A stretch of 64,000 bases of DNA from Clostridium_AW sp963515715 (lineage in GTDB: Bacteria; Bacillota; Clostridia; Clostridiales; Clostridiaceae). The stretch lies in the NCBI RefSeq assembly GCF_963515715.1, contig NZ_CAUPZS010000022.1, forward strand, positions 1 through 64,000. Direction: 5' to 3'. Position 1 is the first letter of the stretch. Each line of letters opens with the position of its first letter. A program made the translations under genes and the position numbers. The notes under the pieces were generated by a model that saw nothing but the letters and a program-made list of their open reading frames with translations, was not told where the DNA came from and ran no database searches. This document shows, piece after piece, positions 1 to 8,719 of this stretch.

Positions 1-1773
1 ATAGGAATTATATATCAATGTGTATCCCGCTATTCCTGTTTCAGGCTGATATGCTCTACAGAATCCCCCGTCAATTACAAGAAGCTTGCCATTTCCTTTT
101 ACTGGACTTTCACCTTTGATAGTCTTCACTGGTATGTGACCATTTATAATATGAGATATGTCTGGATCTAAATTAAACTCTTCAAATATTCTATTGCATA
201 GTTCTTCGCTGTCTCTATATTTATAATAATAACTTTTATTTTCTTTATGCGATTCCTTGTCTTCTATGAAATATCTTTCAAAGGTAGTAATCCTCTCTTT
301 ACCAAATAGAGGTGAATAAGGCCCACACCATAGATACCACATCATGTCCATAGCATAATTTTTAATATTTGTATCATTTTTATAGAAATACGCCTCTCTA
401 GCGTAGTGTTCAAAAATATCTAATAACGACTTTCCACTATATTCTTTTCCGTCAATAACCAACTTCTTAAAGCTTCCATCTTCATTTAATGGAATGCATC
501 CGTGGTATAAAAGATTAGAATTATATACTAAATATAAATTACCTTTGCTATACATGAAACGTATATGTTTTTGAAGTTTTTCACTATTTACAAAGGATTT
601 AGTTAATTTATTTATCAGCTCTTCTTCTTCTTCAGTTAATTTATATGGATCACTCGGATCTATAGTTGGGAAATTAGTATCTTTCAGTTTATATTTCTTT
701 TCGTTAATCTCCACTGTTCCTTCCTCTAAATCCATCTTATCTAATAACAGCATATAATCCATTTCAAATTCAGGGCGTCTCTTAATTTTTTTCCCTTCTA
801 ACTTAAACTGAATTACAGTTATAGCTTTATGCATTTGAGAATATAAATATTTATCACTCTCACTTATATCTTTGTCCAATGTCCTAGGAGTAAAACATTC
901 ACAAGGGTCATTATTATATGCATCCATAGCAAAAGTAGCTAACGGCAGTAAATTAATTCCATATCCATCTTCTAAAGTGCTTAAATTTGCATATCTTAAG
1001 GATATTCTTAAAACATTGGCAACACAAGCTCTTGACCCCGAGGCTGCCCCCATCCACAGAATGTCATGGTTACCCCATTGAAAATCTATGGAGTGATGAT
1101 CCATTAAAGCATCCATAACTATTTCTGCTCCTGGTCCTCTATCATAAATATCCCCAATTACATGAAGTCTATCTACTACTAGCCTTTGTATCACCTTAGA
1201 AATGGCAATAATAAAAGAATTAGCACACCCTATTTCTATAATTGTGTTTATTATTCCTGTATAGTATTCTTGTTTATTTATTCTATCTCCTTGTTCATTT
1301 AATAATTCTTCTATTATATATGCAAAATCCTTTGGTAGAGCTTTCCTTACCTTTGATCTTGTATATTTAGAAGATACGGACTTGCAAACTTGTATTAATC
1401 TATAGAGGGTCACTTTATACCATTCTTCTAAATTACTTTCTTTTTGTTTTAGTAATTCTATCTTTTCTTCAGGATAGTAAATAAGGGTTGCAAGACTAGA
1501 CTTGTCTCTTTCCATCAATGATGTTCCAAATATATCATCTAGCTTTCTTTTAATTACGCCAGAAGCATTTTTAAGCATGTGAGTAAAGGACTCATATTCA
1601 CCATGAATATCACTAATAAAATGCTCTGTACCTTTAGGCAGGTTTAAAATTGCCTGTAAATTTATTATCTCTGAACTAGCAGAAGATATAGTTGGATACT
1701 TAGTTCCTAAAAGCTTTAAATATCTCAAATCTTCACTTATTATCTTAATATTATTTTCCTCGTATAAAGTCAT
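1..1773 (-). CDS. fbp: Class III fructose-1,6-bisphosphatase, partial (C-terminus beyond window)
   Basis: This enzyme hydrolyses fructose-1,6-bisphosphate to fructose-6-phosphate and phosphate, the committed gluconeogenic step in Firmicutes, in the cytosol. The reading frame runs uninterrupted from an ATG at 1773, preceded by AAGGGG at suitable spacing, to the window edge, giving 591 residues. The family is usually around 640-670 residues, so only the extreme C-terminus is missing. Metallophosphatase-type motifs are visible: an early DIHGEY, then GDIYDRGPGAE, then WGNHD, which together hold the dinuclear metal site. The strong hairpin at 1875-1920 separates it from the MATE gene upstream, so it probably has its own promoter in 1774-1874. 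Recognition rests on whole-protein resemblance and motif order. Confidence 0.93.
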   Translation of the reverse strand, partial: MTLYEENNIKIISEDLRYLKLLGTKYPTISSASSEIINLQAILNLPKGTEHFISDIHGEYESFTHMLKNASGVIKRKLDDIFGTSLMERDKSSLATLIYYPEEKIELLKQKESNLEEWYKVTLYRLIQVCKSVSSKYTRSKVRKALPKDFAYIIEELLNEQGDRINKQEYYTGIINTIIEIGCANSFIIAISKVIQRLVVDRLHVIGDIYDRGPGAEIVMDALMDHHSIDFQWGNHDILWMGAASGSRACVANVLRISLRYANLSTLEDGYGINLLPLATFAMDAYNNDPCECFTPRTLDKDISESDKYLYSQMHKAITVIQFKLEGKKIKRRPEFEMDYMLLLDKMDLEEGTVEINEKKYKLKDTNFPTIDPSDPYKLTEEEEELINKLTKSFVNSEKLQKHIRFMYSKGNLYLVYNSNLLYHGCIPLNEDGSFKKLVIDGKEYSGKSLLDIFEHYAREAYFYKNDTNIKNYAMDMMWYLWCGPYSPLFGKERITTFERYFIEDKESHKENKSYYYKYRDSEELCNRIFEEFNLDPDISHIINGHIPVKTIKGESPVKGNGKLLVIDGGFCRAYQPETGIAGYTLIYNSY

Positions 1774-1874
1774 AGGATTTACCCCTTTTTCTATATTTTT
1801 ATTCAAATACAATATATATTATATTACATTTCTATAATAAATTCTACATTAATTGGATAAATAGCTATTTAAAA

Positions 1875-1920
1875 AATAATAAAGTATATCATATTCAAAA
1901 ATGTGATATACTTTATTATT
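1875..1920 (-). terminator. Long hairpin terminator after the MATE gene
   Basis: Arms 1875-1891 and 1904-1920 form a perfect 17-bp inverted repeat with a 12-nt loop. It starts 29 nt beyond the stop codon of the MATE gene. The stem is almost all A/T, so it would be only moderately stable. Confidence 0.75.
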
Positions 1921-1949
1921 CATCTTACAACCTGAAATATAAATCAATT

Positions 1950-3335
1950 TTAATTAGCTTTTAATTCTAACTCTTCTTCCTTTTCGTTATCCTTGATTTT
2001 TTCCTTAAGTGTTTTTACAGCTTTAAATAAAAATACAGCTGTTATTATAGATGACAATATATCGGAAATAGGCCCTGTTATCCATACTCCATCTAATTTA
2101 AATATAGGAGGTAATATTAATAATAAGGGTACTAATAAAATAAATTGTCTTGAAAGACTTAAAAATATTGATATTTTTGCCTTTCCTACAGCTTGAAAAT
2201 AATTTGAACTTATAATCTGAAATCCGATCACTGGTAGCGCTGCCATATATATTCTAATACCACGTGATCCTAATGCTATAAGTTCTTTATTTTCTTTACC
2301 AAAAATACTTATTAAAGCTTCTGGAAAAGTTTGAATTACTATAAATCCTACAGTGGCAATTGTCACTCCAGCAGCTATTGCTATTTTTAAAGTCTTTAAT
2401 ACTCTGTCATATTGTTTAGCTCCATAATTATATCCGATTATTGGCTGACATCCTTGATTTATACCAAACATAGGCATTAAAAACAACATTATAATACTGT
2501 TTATTATTCCCATGGCACCAACAGCTAAATCTCCACCATGCTTTAATAAATTATTATTATAAAGAGTAGTAACCAAACTAGCTGCAATCTGCATGGAAAA
2601 AGGTGAAATACCTATGGAAAATATAGTTTTCACTGTGTCCATTTCTATTTTTAAGTTTTGTTTTTTAATTTTCAATGTGCTCTTATTTCCAAAGAAATAA
2701 GCTAATACCCAAATAGATGATACCGCTTGAGCAATTATTGTTGCTATTGCTGCCCCTTGAACTCCCATATTAAAAACAAATATAAAAATAGGATCCAATA
2801 TTGTATTTATTAATGCTCCAATGAGCATAGTAGCCATAGCAACTTTAGGACTTCCTTCAGCACGAATTATATTATTTATAGCAAAGCCTATATTTTGCAA
2901 TACCGCCCCACCAATTATGTATTTCATATAATCTCTAGCATAAGGCAATGTAGCAGAGCTTGCACCAAATATTTTTAATAAGTTATCCAAAAACATTAAG
3001 CCTAAAATACTTACCATTAATGAAATAATTATATTTAAAACAAGGGCATTTCCTAGAATCTTTTCAGCTTCATTTTTTTTATTTTCACCTAGCTTTATAG
3101 AAATCATAGTGGAAGATCCTATTCCCACCAACATTCCAAAAGCCATGTTAATTATAGACAGGGGAAATCCAACTGCAAGACCTGATATGGCTAATGCACC
3201 AACTCCTCTACCTATAAATATTCTATCCACCATATTATATAATGCATTTACAATCATTCCTATAATTGCTGGTATTGAAAACTTCAAAAGAAGTTTACCT
3301 ATACTTTCTTCCCCTAATTGTTTTGACCTGTCCAA
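1950..3335 (-). CDS. MATE family multidrug/sodium antiporter
   Basis: A 461-aa polytopic membrane protein of the MATE (multi-antimicrobial extrusion) family, which exports cationic drugs or metabolites in exchange for Na+ or H+. About twelve hydrophobic segments are visible, and the N-terminal stretch carries the family pattern IPAIIGMIVNALYNMVDRIF. The C-terminal tail is charged (KEKIKDNEKEEE). The start is a TTG at 3335 placed behind GAGGAG; no in-frame ATG fits better. The gene stands alone between hairpins at 1875-1920 and 3439-3463. Substrate cannot be told from sequence. It belongs to a different subgroup from the second MATE gene at 62348-63721, whose regulator is adjacent. Confidence 0.9.
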   Translation of the reverse strand: MDRSKQLGEESIGKLLLKFSIPAIIGMIVNALYNMVDRIFIGRGVGALAISGLAVGFPLSIINMAFGMLVGIGSSTMISIKLGENKKNEAEKILGNALVLNIIISLMVSILGLMFLDNLLKIFGASSATLPYARDYMKYIIGGAVLQNIGFAINNIIRAEGSPKVAMATMLIGALINTILDPIFIFVFNMGVQGAAIATIIAQAVSSIWVLAYFFGNKSTLKIKKQNLKIEMDTVKTIFSIGISPFSMQIAASLVTTLYNNNLLKHGGDLAVGAMGIINSIIMLFLMPMFGINQGCQPIIGYNYGAKQYDRVLKTLKIAIAAGVTIATVGFIVIQTFPEALISIFGKENKELIALGSRGIRIYMAALPVIGFQIISSNYFQAVGKAKISIFLSLSRQFILLVPLLLILPPIFKLDGVWITGPISDILSSIITAVFLFKAVKTLKEKIKDNEKEEELELKAN

Positions 3336-3438
3336 ACTACCACTCCTCTTATTACATTCTATATAACTAATTAATTATACATAAATGTAGTATATTTTTC
3401 AAATCAAAGTTGTATTTTCCTAATACTCATACAATTAT

Positions 3439-3463
3439 AGGGATTTTGCTCAGCAAAATCCCT
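3439..3463 (-). terminator. Hairpin terminator after the M14 peptidase gene
   Basis: AGGGATTTTGCT at 3439-3450 and AGCAAAATCCCT at 3452-3463 form a near-perfect inverted repeat, of which about 11 bp can pair around a short loop. It lies immediately past the stop at 3467 of the minus-strand gene. Confidence 0.7.
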
Positions 3464-3466
3464 TCT

Positions 3467-4738
3467 TTAAATTGTGGAAGCCAATAATAAAAGTTCTTCA
3501 TTATCATTATATATCTTATCGAATTGACTTATAGGTAGTGGATTTTTTCCTAATCCTACTTCTATTGTAAATCCTGGTCTTCTGAATTCTTCAATGAACC
3601 AATCCTTGTAACCAGCATAAGATGCTATGCCAACAGTCTCACTTAAAGTATAACCACTAACTTCTGCAAATAGCTCTGCCATCCTTCTAGATTCAGGTGG
3701 AGTTAAATCTCCATATTGCCAATATATAACTTCTCCTTGGCTATGATAGGCAAGTACTAATCTAAAATTATGATCTCTCGTAAATTTTACCACTGATTGG
3801 GTTTCAGGCTCTGATTCTGGGAAAGGCCCTGAATATCTCGTAGGACCTGGACCCGTTATTCCATATGCTCTTTCTGCATCTTTAGATAATTGCCAAGACG
3901 CATTATAGTTGTGATTTAAATCTACTCCTCTATTATTTGCCTGCCAGATTCGCGAAAAATCAGTGCTGCCATTATTCCATCTTATTAACTGGTTATAATA
4001 AGGATTATCTCTCCTTAAACCATTTAAAACCAAGTCCACACCATCGGGATTTACCATAGGCATAATATATATACTACTTCTACTCCATATATCTCCTACA
4101 TCATATCCTCTCATTTCTCTTCCTAAAACATAATTATTAAGAAAGTTTTCAGTAAACTTCATAAGTAGCGGCGATGTTATCCACTCTAATGAGTGATGGG
4201 CAGCATTATAAAATACTTCATTAGGCCCTACTCCCAGTCTTATATAATATAAATCTTTTCCTAATACACTTTTCCCTGCACTTCCCACAGTAATAAATGG
4301 ATATCTCTTTTTCAATCCTTCAATATCTTTTGTTAATACATCATAAGTGTAGTCTATATTAGTATCCACTATATCTATTCCAAAAGGAACAACTATACTC
4401 TGTCCAGGAATGAGGTTATACGGATTTAGTCCTGGATTGGCAACTAATATTCTATAAACCTGAGTGTAATATTTTCTAGCAATACTATATAGTGTATCCC
4501 CTGGCTGTATTATATAATTGTCATAACCTAAAAGTAGTCTTTCTATAATTTTATAAGTGTTAGGACCAATTATGCCATCCGCTACAAGTCCATTTTTTCT
4601 TTGAAATTCCTTTACTGCATTTTCCATTTGAGCTCCAAAAATACCATCAATAGGTCCTGGATTATATCCGATTTTCTTCAATAATCCTTGAATCTCCATT
4701 ACATCGGTTCCTCTAGAACCCCTTTTTAATGTTCTCAT
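3467..4738 (-). CDS. LysM/PG-binding M14 peptidase, gamma-D-glutamyl-meso-diaminopimelate endopeptidase type
   Basis: Predicted zinc metallopeptidase that cleaves gamma-D-Glu to diaminopimelate bonds in peptidoglycan peptides, like Bacillus sphaericus endopeptidase I. Three domains are visible. A PG_binding_1 domain (about 1-70) contains DGIFGAQ and DGIIGPNT. A LysM domain (about 74-118) contains IIQPGDTLYSIARKYY. The M14 catalytic domain starts near 130. Zinc ligands are H182 and E185 (HSLE), with H332 in YHSQGE as the third, and E393 in TIEVG is the catalytic glutamate. There is no signal peptide, so it may act inside the cell, in sporulation or muropeptide recycling, or be released by lysis. 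It is monocistronic, with a hairpin downstream. Confidence 0.88.
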   Translation of the reverse strand: MRTLKRGSRGTDVMEIQGLLKKIGYNPGPIDGIFGAQMENAVKEFQRKNGLVADGIIGPNTYKIIERLLLGYDNYIIQPGDTLYSIARKYYTQVYRILVANPGLNPYNLIPGQSIVVPFGIDIVDTNIDYTYDVLTKDIEGLKKRYPFITVGSAGKSVLGKDLYYIRLGVGPNEVFYNAAHHSLEWITSPLLMKFTENFLNNYVLGREMRGYDVGDIWSRSSIYIMPMVNPDGVDLVLNGLRRDNPYYNQLIRWNNGSTDFSRIWQANNRGVDLNHNYNASWQLSKDAERAYGITGPGPTRYSGPFPESEPETQSVVKFTRDHNFRLVLAYHSQGEVIYWQYGDLTPPESRRMAELFAEVSGYTLSETVGIASYAGYKDWFIEEFRRPGFTIEVGLGKNPLPISQFDKIYNDNEELLLLASTI

Positions 4739-4964
4739 ATTACAATAAAACCACCATTACATATTATTACTATTATTAGTTTATTTTCCACATTAATTTT
4801 TGTGATAAATTTATGATAAATATTAATGCATTTGTAACTTAATTTTTTTGTAACCTTTTCTATTTACAAATATACTATAATATTTTTTGTAGTTTAAGAT
4901 TAGTTGTTCTTTATATTTGCAGATACAATAATGAAAATTTACAACATAATTAGGAGATGAAGCT

Positions 4965-5450
4965 ATGAAAAATTTATTTAAAAATATGTTATTGATATCC
5001 TTAATAATAATATTGCCTACGGGAATTTTATTTGGTTGTTCTTCAAAAGAGCAATCATCAAAAAATCCTTCATCAAAAGAAATTGGCGAAAAAATAAGCC
5101 TAGCTACTAATCTATCTGAGATGAAAGAAGGCGATAGTAAAAACTTAACTAAACTTTATGATATTTCAGAAGAAGATCTTGAAGATTTCTTTCTTTTAAC
5201 AGCTCCTTCAAATATTAAGGCTGATGAACTAGCTATAATAAAAGTCAAGGATGAAAAGAAGATAGATTCTATAAAAGAAAAGGTAGAAAAGAGAGTAGAA
5301 AATCAAAGTACAAGCTTTAAGGATTATCTTCCTGAAGAGTATAACTTAATAGAAAATCACATTTTAGAAGTTAAAGATAAATATATTTTCTTATCAATTT
5401 CAAAAGATAGCGAAAAAGCAAAAGAAGTTTTTTATGAAAGCTTTAAATAG
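4965..5450 (+). CDS. DUF4358 lipoprotein
   Basis: A 161-aa predicted lipoprotein: basic start MKNLFKNM, hydrophobic core, and lipobox LFGC with the cysteine at about residue 25, so it should be anchored outside the membrane. The remainder is a small charged alpha/beta domain that I recognise as DUF4358, a family often found beside MBOAT and DHHW genes in clostridia. The SD is TTAGGAGATG just before the ATG. It is the first gene of a tight operon (20 nt to the MBOAT gene), so it is probably an accessory subunit of the surface-polymer acylation machinery. No enzymatic motif is visible. Confidence 0.8.
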   Translation: MKNLFKNMLLISLIIILPTGILFGCSSKEQSSKNPSSKEIGEKISLATNLSEMKEGDSKNLTKLYDISEEDLEDFFLLTAPSNIKADELAIIKVKDEKKIDSIKEKVEKRVENQSTSFKDYLPEEYNLIENHILEVKDKYIFLSISKDSEKAKEVFYESFK

Positions 5451-5470
5451 TAAATTGGGAGGTACTCACT

Positions 5471-6871
5471 TTGGTATTTAGCAGTCTTGTATTTATTTTT
5501 AAGTTTCTTCCAATTACTTTACTTATATATTATATATCTCCAAAGCCCTTGAGAAATTTTGTTCTTCTTATAGCAAGCTTGATTTTCTATGGCTGGGGAG
5601 AACCAGTATACATATCAATAATGATTTTCTCTACAGTTTTTGATTATTTTAATGGACTATTAATCAATAAGTATAGAAATCATAAAGTTATACCTAAATT
5701 TGTACTTATAAACTCAATGGTAATAAACTTAGGTATATTATTCTTTTTTAAATACTACAATTTTGTGGTACTTAATATTAATAACTTATTGGGATTAAGT
5801 ATTTCAACTTCATCCCTTCCATTGCCTGTTGGTATATCTTTTTATACCTTTCAGACTATGTCCTACGTTATAGATCTTTACCTCGGTAAAGCTCAAATGC
5901 AAAAAAATATCATTTCTTTTGGAACGTATGTAGCAATGTTTCCACAATTAGTTGCTGGTCCTATTGTCAAATACGGGGACATTCATAAGCAATTGAATGA
6001 TAGAAAAGAATCTTTGGAAAAGTTCGGGGAAGGAGCTGAAATATTCCTCATTGGATTATGTAAAAAAGTGCTATTAGCCAATAATATTGGAGCACTTTGG
6101 ACTAGCGTAAAAACTACTCCATTCATAGAACTTTCTACCCTCTCAGCTTGGCTTGGTATTACAGCCTTTACTTTTCAAATATATTTTGACTTCAGTGGAT
6201 ACTCTGATATGGCAATAGGTCTTGGTAAAATGCTTGGCTTTGATTTAGATATAAATTTTGATTACCCTTATATATCAAGGAGTATAACAGAGTTTTGGAG
6301 AAGATGGCATATTTCTCTTGGTTCATGGTTTAGAGAGTATGTATATATACCCCTTGGAGGAAATAGAGTTGGTACAGGAAAACATTTTAGAAATCTATTT
6401 ATAGTATGGTTTTTAACAGGTTTTTGGCATGGTGCTAGCTGGAACTTTATACTATGGGGATTATACTTTTGTACCATACTAATTATAGAGAAAAGTTTTC
6501 TTTTAAAATGGTTGGAGACCAAACCTAAAGCTATAAGTCATATATACGCAATTTTACTAATAATCATAGGATGGGTTATATTTGAGTTTGACCAACTAGG
6601 AAATGCATTTTCTTTCATAGGATTGATGTTCGGAGCATGCAAAACTCCATTCTTTGATTATAAGTCACTTTATTACCTTTACACAAATATTTGGGTATTT
6701 ATATGTCTTATAATCTTTTCTACTCCATTTCCTAAAAAGATAATGGACGGAATTAAAAAGAAATCCTATGGTTATATAATTGTGGCAACAATATATATTA
6801 TTCTTTTATTGTTATGTACAGCTTATCTGGTAAACGTGAGCTATAATCCTTTCCTATATTTTAGGTTTTAG
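5471..6871 (+). CDS. MBOAT family O-acyltransferase (AlgI/DltB-like)
   Basis: A 466-aa membrane-bound O-acyltransferase with about 11 membrane segments. It is expected to pass an acyl group, most likely acetyl, across the membrane for O-acylation of an extracellular polymer. Family signatures include FPQLVAGPIVKY, the FWRRWHISLGSWFREYVYIP segment, and WHGASWNFILWG, which contains the invariant active-site histidine. The start is a TTG at 5471 with GGGAGG eight bases upstream. It lies between the DUF4358 lipoprotein and the DHHW protein, the same partnership as alginate AlgI with AlgJ/AlgX. The polymer acylated here is unknown: no polysaccharide synthase is in the window. Confidence 0.92.
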   Translation: MVFSSLVFIFKFLPITLLIYYISPKPLRNFVLLIASLIFYGWGEPVYISIMIFSTVFDYFNGLLINKYRNHKVIPKFVLINSMVINLGILFFFKYYNFVVLNINNLLGLSISTSSLPLPVGISFYTFQTMSYVIDLYLGKAQMQKNIISFGTYVAMFPQLVAGPIVKYGDIHKQLNDRKESLEKFGEGAEIFLIGLCKKVLLANNIGALWTSVKTTPFIELSTLSAWLGITAFTFQIYFDFSGYSDMAIGLGKMLGFDLDINFDYPYISRSITEFWRRWHISLGSWFREYVYIPLGGNRVGTGKHFRNLFIVWFLTGFWHGASWNFILWGLYFCTILIIEKSFLLKWLETKPKAISHIYAILLIIIGWVIFEFDQLGNAFSFIGLMFGACKTPFFDYKSLYYLYTNIWVFICLIIFSTPFPKKIMDGIKKKSYGYIIVATIYIILLLLCTAYLVNVSYNPFLYFRF

Positions 6872-6895
6872 GAAAGCGAATTAAGAGGTGGAAAA

Positions 6896-8035
6896 TTGAA
6901 GAATTTAGATAAATTATATAAAAGCATATTAGGACTTCTTATACTAGGTTATTTAATAATTATATTTGTTTTTAATATGATAATGCCTCAGAGAAAATTT
7001 TCTGAAAGTGAAAATAGGGTACTTCAAGAAAAGCCCAATTTTTCATTAAATAAACTTCTAAAAGGTAAGTATACCTCCGATTACGAAAAATACGTGGCAG
7101 ACCAATTCCCTATAAGAGACTTCTGGATAGGAATAAAATCAAGTGCGGAGAGAGCAATTGGTAAGAAGGATAATAATGGTGTGTATCTAGGTAAAGACGG
7201 GTACTTATTTCAAATGTTTAATGCCTCTAGTGAAGAAGATTTCAAGAACAAGATGAAAAAAATTAACTCCTTTTCTTCTAAAAGCAAAGAAATCAATAAG
7301 TATTTTATGCTTGTTCCAAATTCAATTAAAATTTTAGAGGATAAGCTCCCTAAGTTTGCTTCTCCTGAAGATCAAAAGTTCTATATTAATAAGGTAAAAG
7401 AATCCTTAGATAAAAATATGAATTTTGTAGATGTGTACTCACCTTTAATGGATAAAAAAAATGAATATATATATTACAAAACAGATCATCACTGGACAAC
7501 CAAGGGAGCCTATTATGCATATGAGGCTTTAGCTTCAGCAATGAACTTTACCCCTAAAGAGGAAGAGGATTTTAGCGTAACTGAAGTATCAGAGAATTTT
7601 TACGGCTCTATGTATTCTAAAAGCGGATTTAGAGGATTAGAACCTGATAGTATTAATCTTTATCTTCCTAAGAACAAACAAAATCTAATTGTTTCTTACT
7701 CTGATAAAGATGAAAACTTTAATTCAATATATGCCATGGATAATCTAAATAAAAAAGATAAATACACTGTATTTTTAGATGGGAATTACCCTATAGTTAA
7801 AATTTCTACCGATGTTAAAAATGGTAAAAAATTATTAATTATTAAAGACTCTTATGCTAATAGCTTTGTACCATTTTTACTTAACCATTTTAATGAAATA
7901 TATATGGTGGATCTAAGGTTCTACAATGAGAATTTAAATGATTTAATGGGAAAAAATAATATAGATAATTTGTTAATTCTTTATAATGTAAATACATTTT
8001 TTGAGGATGCCTCTATAAATAATATTATTGGATAG
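6896..8035 (+). CDS. DHHW family protein (AlgX/AlgJ-like SGNH acetyltransferase)
   Basis: A 379-aa protein with one N-terminal membrane anchor (about 9-28) and an extracellular SGNH-like domain. The motif KTDHHWTTKGAYYAY (about 199-213) holds the DHHW signature. A later IIKDSYANSF block matches the catalytic serine region of AlgX/AlgJ-type O-acetyltransferases. The likely role is to receive acetyl groups supplied by the MBOAT protein and transfer them to a surface polymer. The start is a TTG at 6896 behind AGAGGTGG, 24 nt after the MBOAT stop, so the genes are co-transcribed. The operon seems to end at the AT-rich hairpin 8054-8080. Confidence 0.87.
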   Translation: MKNLDKLYKSILGLLILGYLIIIFVFNMIMPQRKFSESENRVLQEKPNFSLNKLLKGKYTSDYEKYVADQFPIRDFWIGIKSSAERAIGKKDNNGVYLGKDGYLFQMFNASSEEDFKNKMKKINSFSSKSKEINKYFMLVPNSIKILEDKLPKFASPEDQKFYINKVKESLDKNMNFVDVYSPLMDKKNEYIYYKTDHHWTTKGAYYAYEALASAMNFTPKEEEDFSVTEVSENFYGSMYSKSGFRGLEPDSINLYLPKNKQNLIVSYSDKDENFNSIYAMDNLNKKDKYTVFLDGNYPIVKISTDVKNGKKLLIIKDSYANSFVPFLLNHFNEIYMVDLRFYNENLNDLMGKNNIDNLLILYNVNTFFEDASINNIIG

Positions 8036-8053
8036 TTTTATGTAAATCTCTAT

Positions 8054-8080
8054 ATTAAATAAATTATATATTTATTTAAT
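8054..8080 (+). terminator. AT-only hairpin after the acylation operon
   Basis: ATTAAATAAAT (8054-8064) and ATTTATTTAAT (8070-8080) form a perfect 11-bp inverted repeat around TATAT, 19 nt past the DHHW stop. There is no GC pair and no clean T tract, so termination efficiency is doubtful. Read-through into ymaF is possible. Confidence 0.4.
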
Positions 8081-8089
8081 TATAATAGT

Positions 8090-8139
8090 ACCTCCTTATC
8101 TTCCGTTGCATATTATACAGTATCAAAAGATAAGGAGGT
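8090..8139 (+). promoter_or_regulatory. SD-sequestering hairpin in the ymaF leader
   Basis: ACCTCCTTATCTT (8090-8102) is the exact reverse complement of AAGATAAGGAGGT (8127-8139), with a 24-nt loop. The right arm contains the whole AAGGAGG Shine-Dalgarno of ymaF, whose ATG begins at 8147. If the leader RNA folds this way, ribosome access is blocked. This could be a thermosensor, the shut state of a switch, or protection against read-through from the upstream operon. A TATAAT sits at 8081-8086, which would start transcription within the left arm. Confidence 0.7.
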
Positions 8140-8146
8140 GTCAATA

Positions 8147-8506
8147 ATGTCAGAAAGATTAAATTATAACCATGAAAATTGTAGACCAGAGCCAAGTGAT
8201 TGTCAAACTCACACTCATGAATTTTTAGGAAGCACAAGATTAGCTGAACAAGGCGAGGATAGGCATAATCATAGATTTGCTGGAGTTACCAGTGAAGCTA
8301 TTCCTGTGGGGAACTCTCACGTTCATGCCATCCTTGTTAATACTGATTTCTTCGACCATCACCATGAAGTAGGTGTAACTACAGGACCTGCTATTAATGT
8401 AGGAAACGGTAAACACGTTCACTTAGCAACAGGAGTAACCACTATTGTTGAGAATCATAATCATACTTTTATCTTTGCAACTTTAATTGAAAGTCCTTTA
8501 CTTTAA
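8147..8506 (+). CDS. ymaF: YmaF family histidine-rich protein
   Basis: A 119-aa protein belonging to the YmaF family of Bacillus and Clostridium. It is made of repeated histidine-rich beta units: THTHEF, DRHNHRFAGVTS, NSHVHAI, DHHHEVGVTTG, NGKHVHLATGVTT and ENHNHTF. The spacing suggests a repeated fold with clustered histidines that could bind metal; this is inference, as no activity is known to me. A GTG at 8138 would lengthen the frame by three codons but overlaps the SD itself, so ATG 8147, seven bases after AAGGAGGTG, is preferred. It stands alone between the SD hairpin and a strong hairpin at 8531-8555. Confidence 0.85.
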   Translation: MSERLNYNHENCRPEPSDCQTHTHEFLGSTRLAEQGEDRHNHRFAGVTSEAIPVGNSHVHAILVNTDFFDHHHEVGVTTGPAINVGNGKHVHLATGVTTIVENHNHTFIFATLIESPLL

Positions 8507-8530
8507 GTATAATATAATTAATAATATAAA

Positions 8531-8555
8531 AGAGCACTTGGTTTCCAAGTGCTCT
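8531..8555 (+). terminator. Hairpin terminator after ymaF
   Basis: AGAGCACTTGG (8531-8541) and CCAAGTGCTCT (8545-8555) form a perfect 11-bp stem with a TTT loop, 25 nt past the ymaF stop. The following tract is only weakly T-rich. Confidence 0.75.
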
Positions 8556-8719
8556 GATTGATTGTGTATTTATAGCTTGTAATACGTAGTTTTGTTTTTT
8601 TAATGTTAAATAGACTTCAAAAATGACTTAAAATTATCTAAATGCCTTTCAATTATTTCTTACATTAAATTTATAAGAGAAAAATGACATTGCCGAGCTT
8701 GCTAACCACTCTCTCCCGA

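Noticed and set aside
872..1081. Plus-strand open frame of 69 codons
   Set aside because: It lies entirely inside the minus-strand fbp coding sequence and has no SD or family resemblance.
4801..4960. Riboswitch or complex leader before the DUF4358 gene
   Set aside because: Only AT-rich sequence with a TATAAT-like box was seen; no stem-loop pattern of a known riboswitch.
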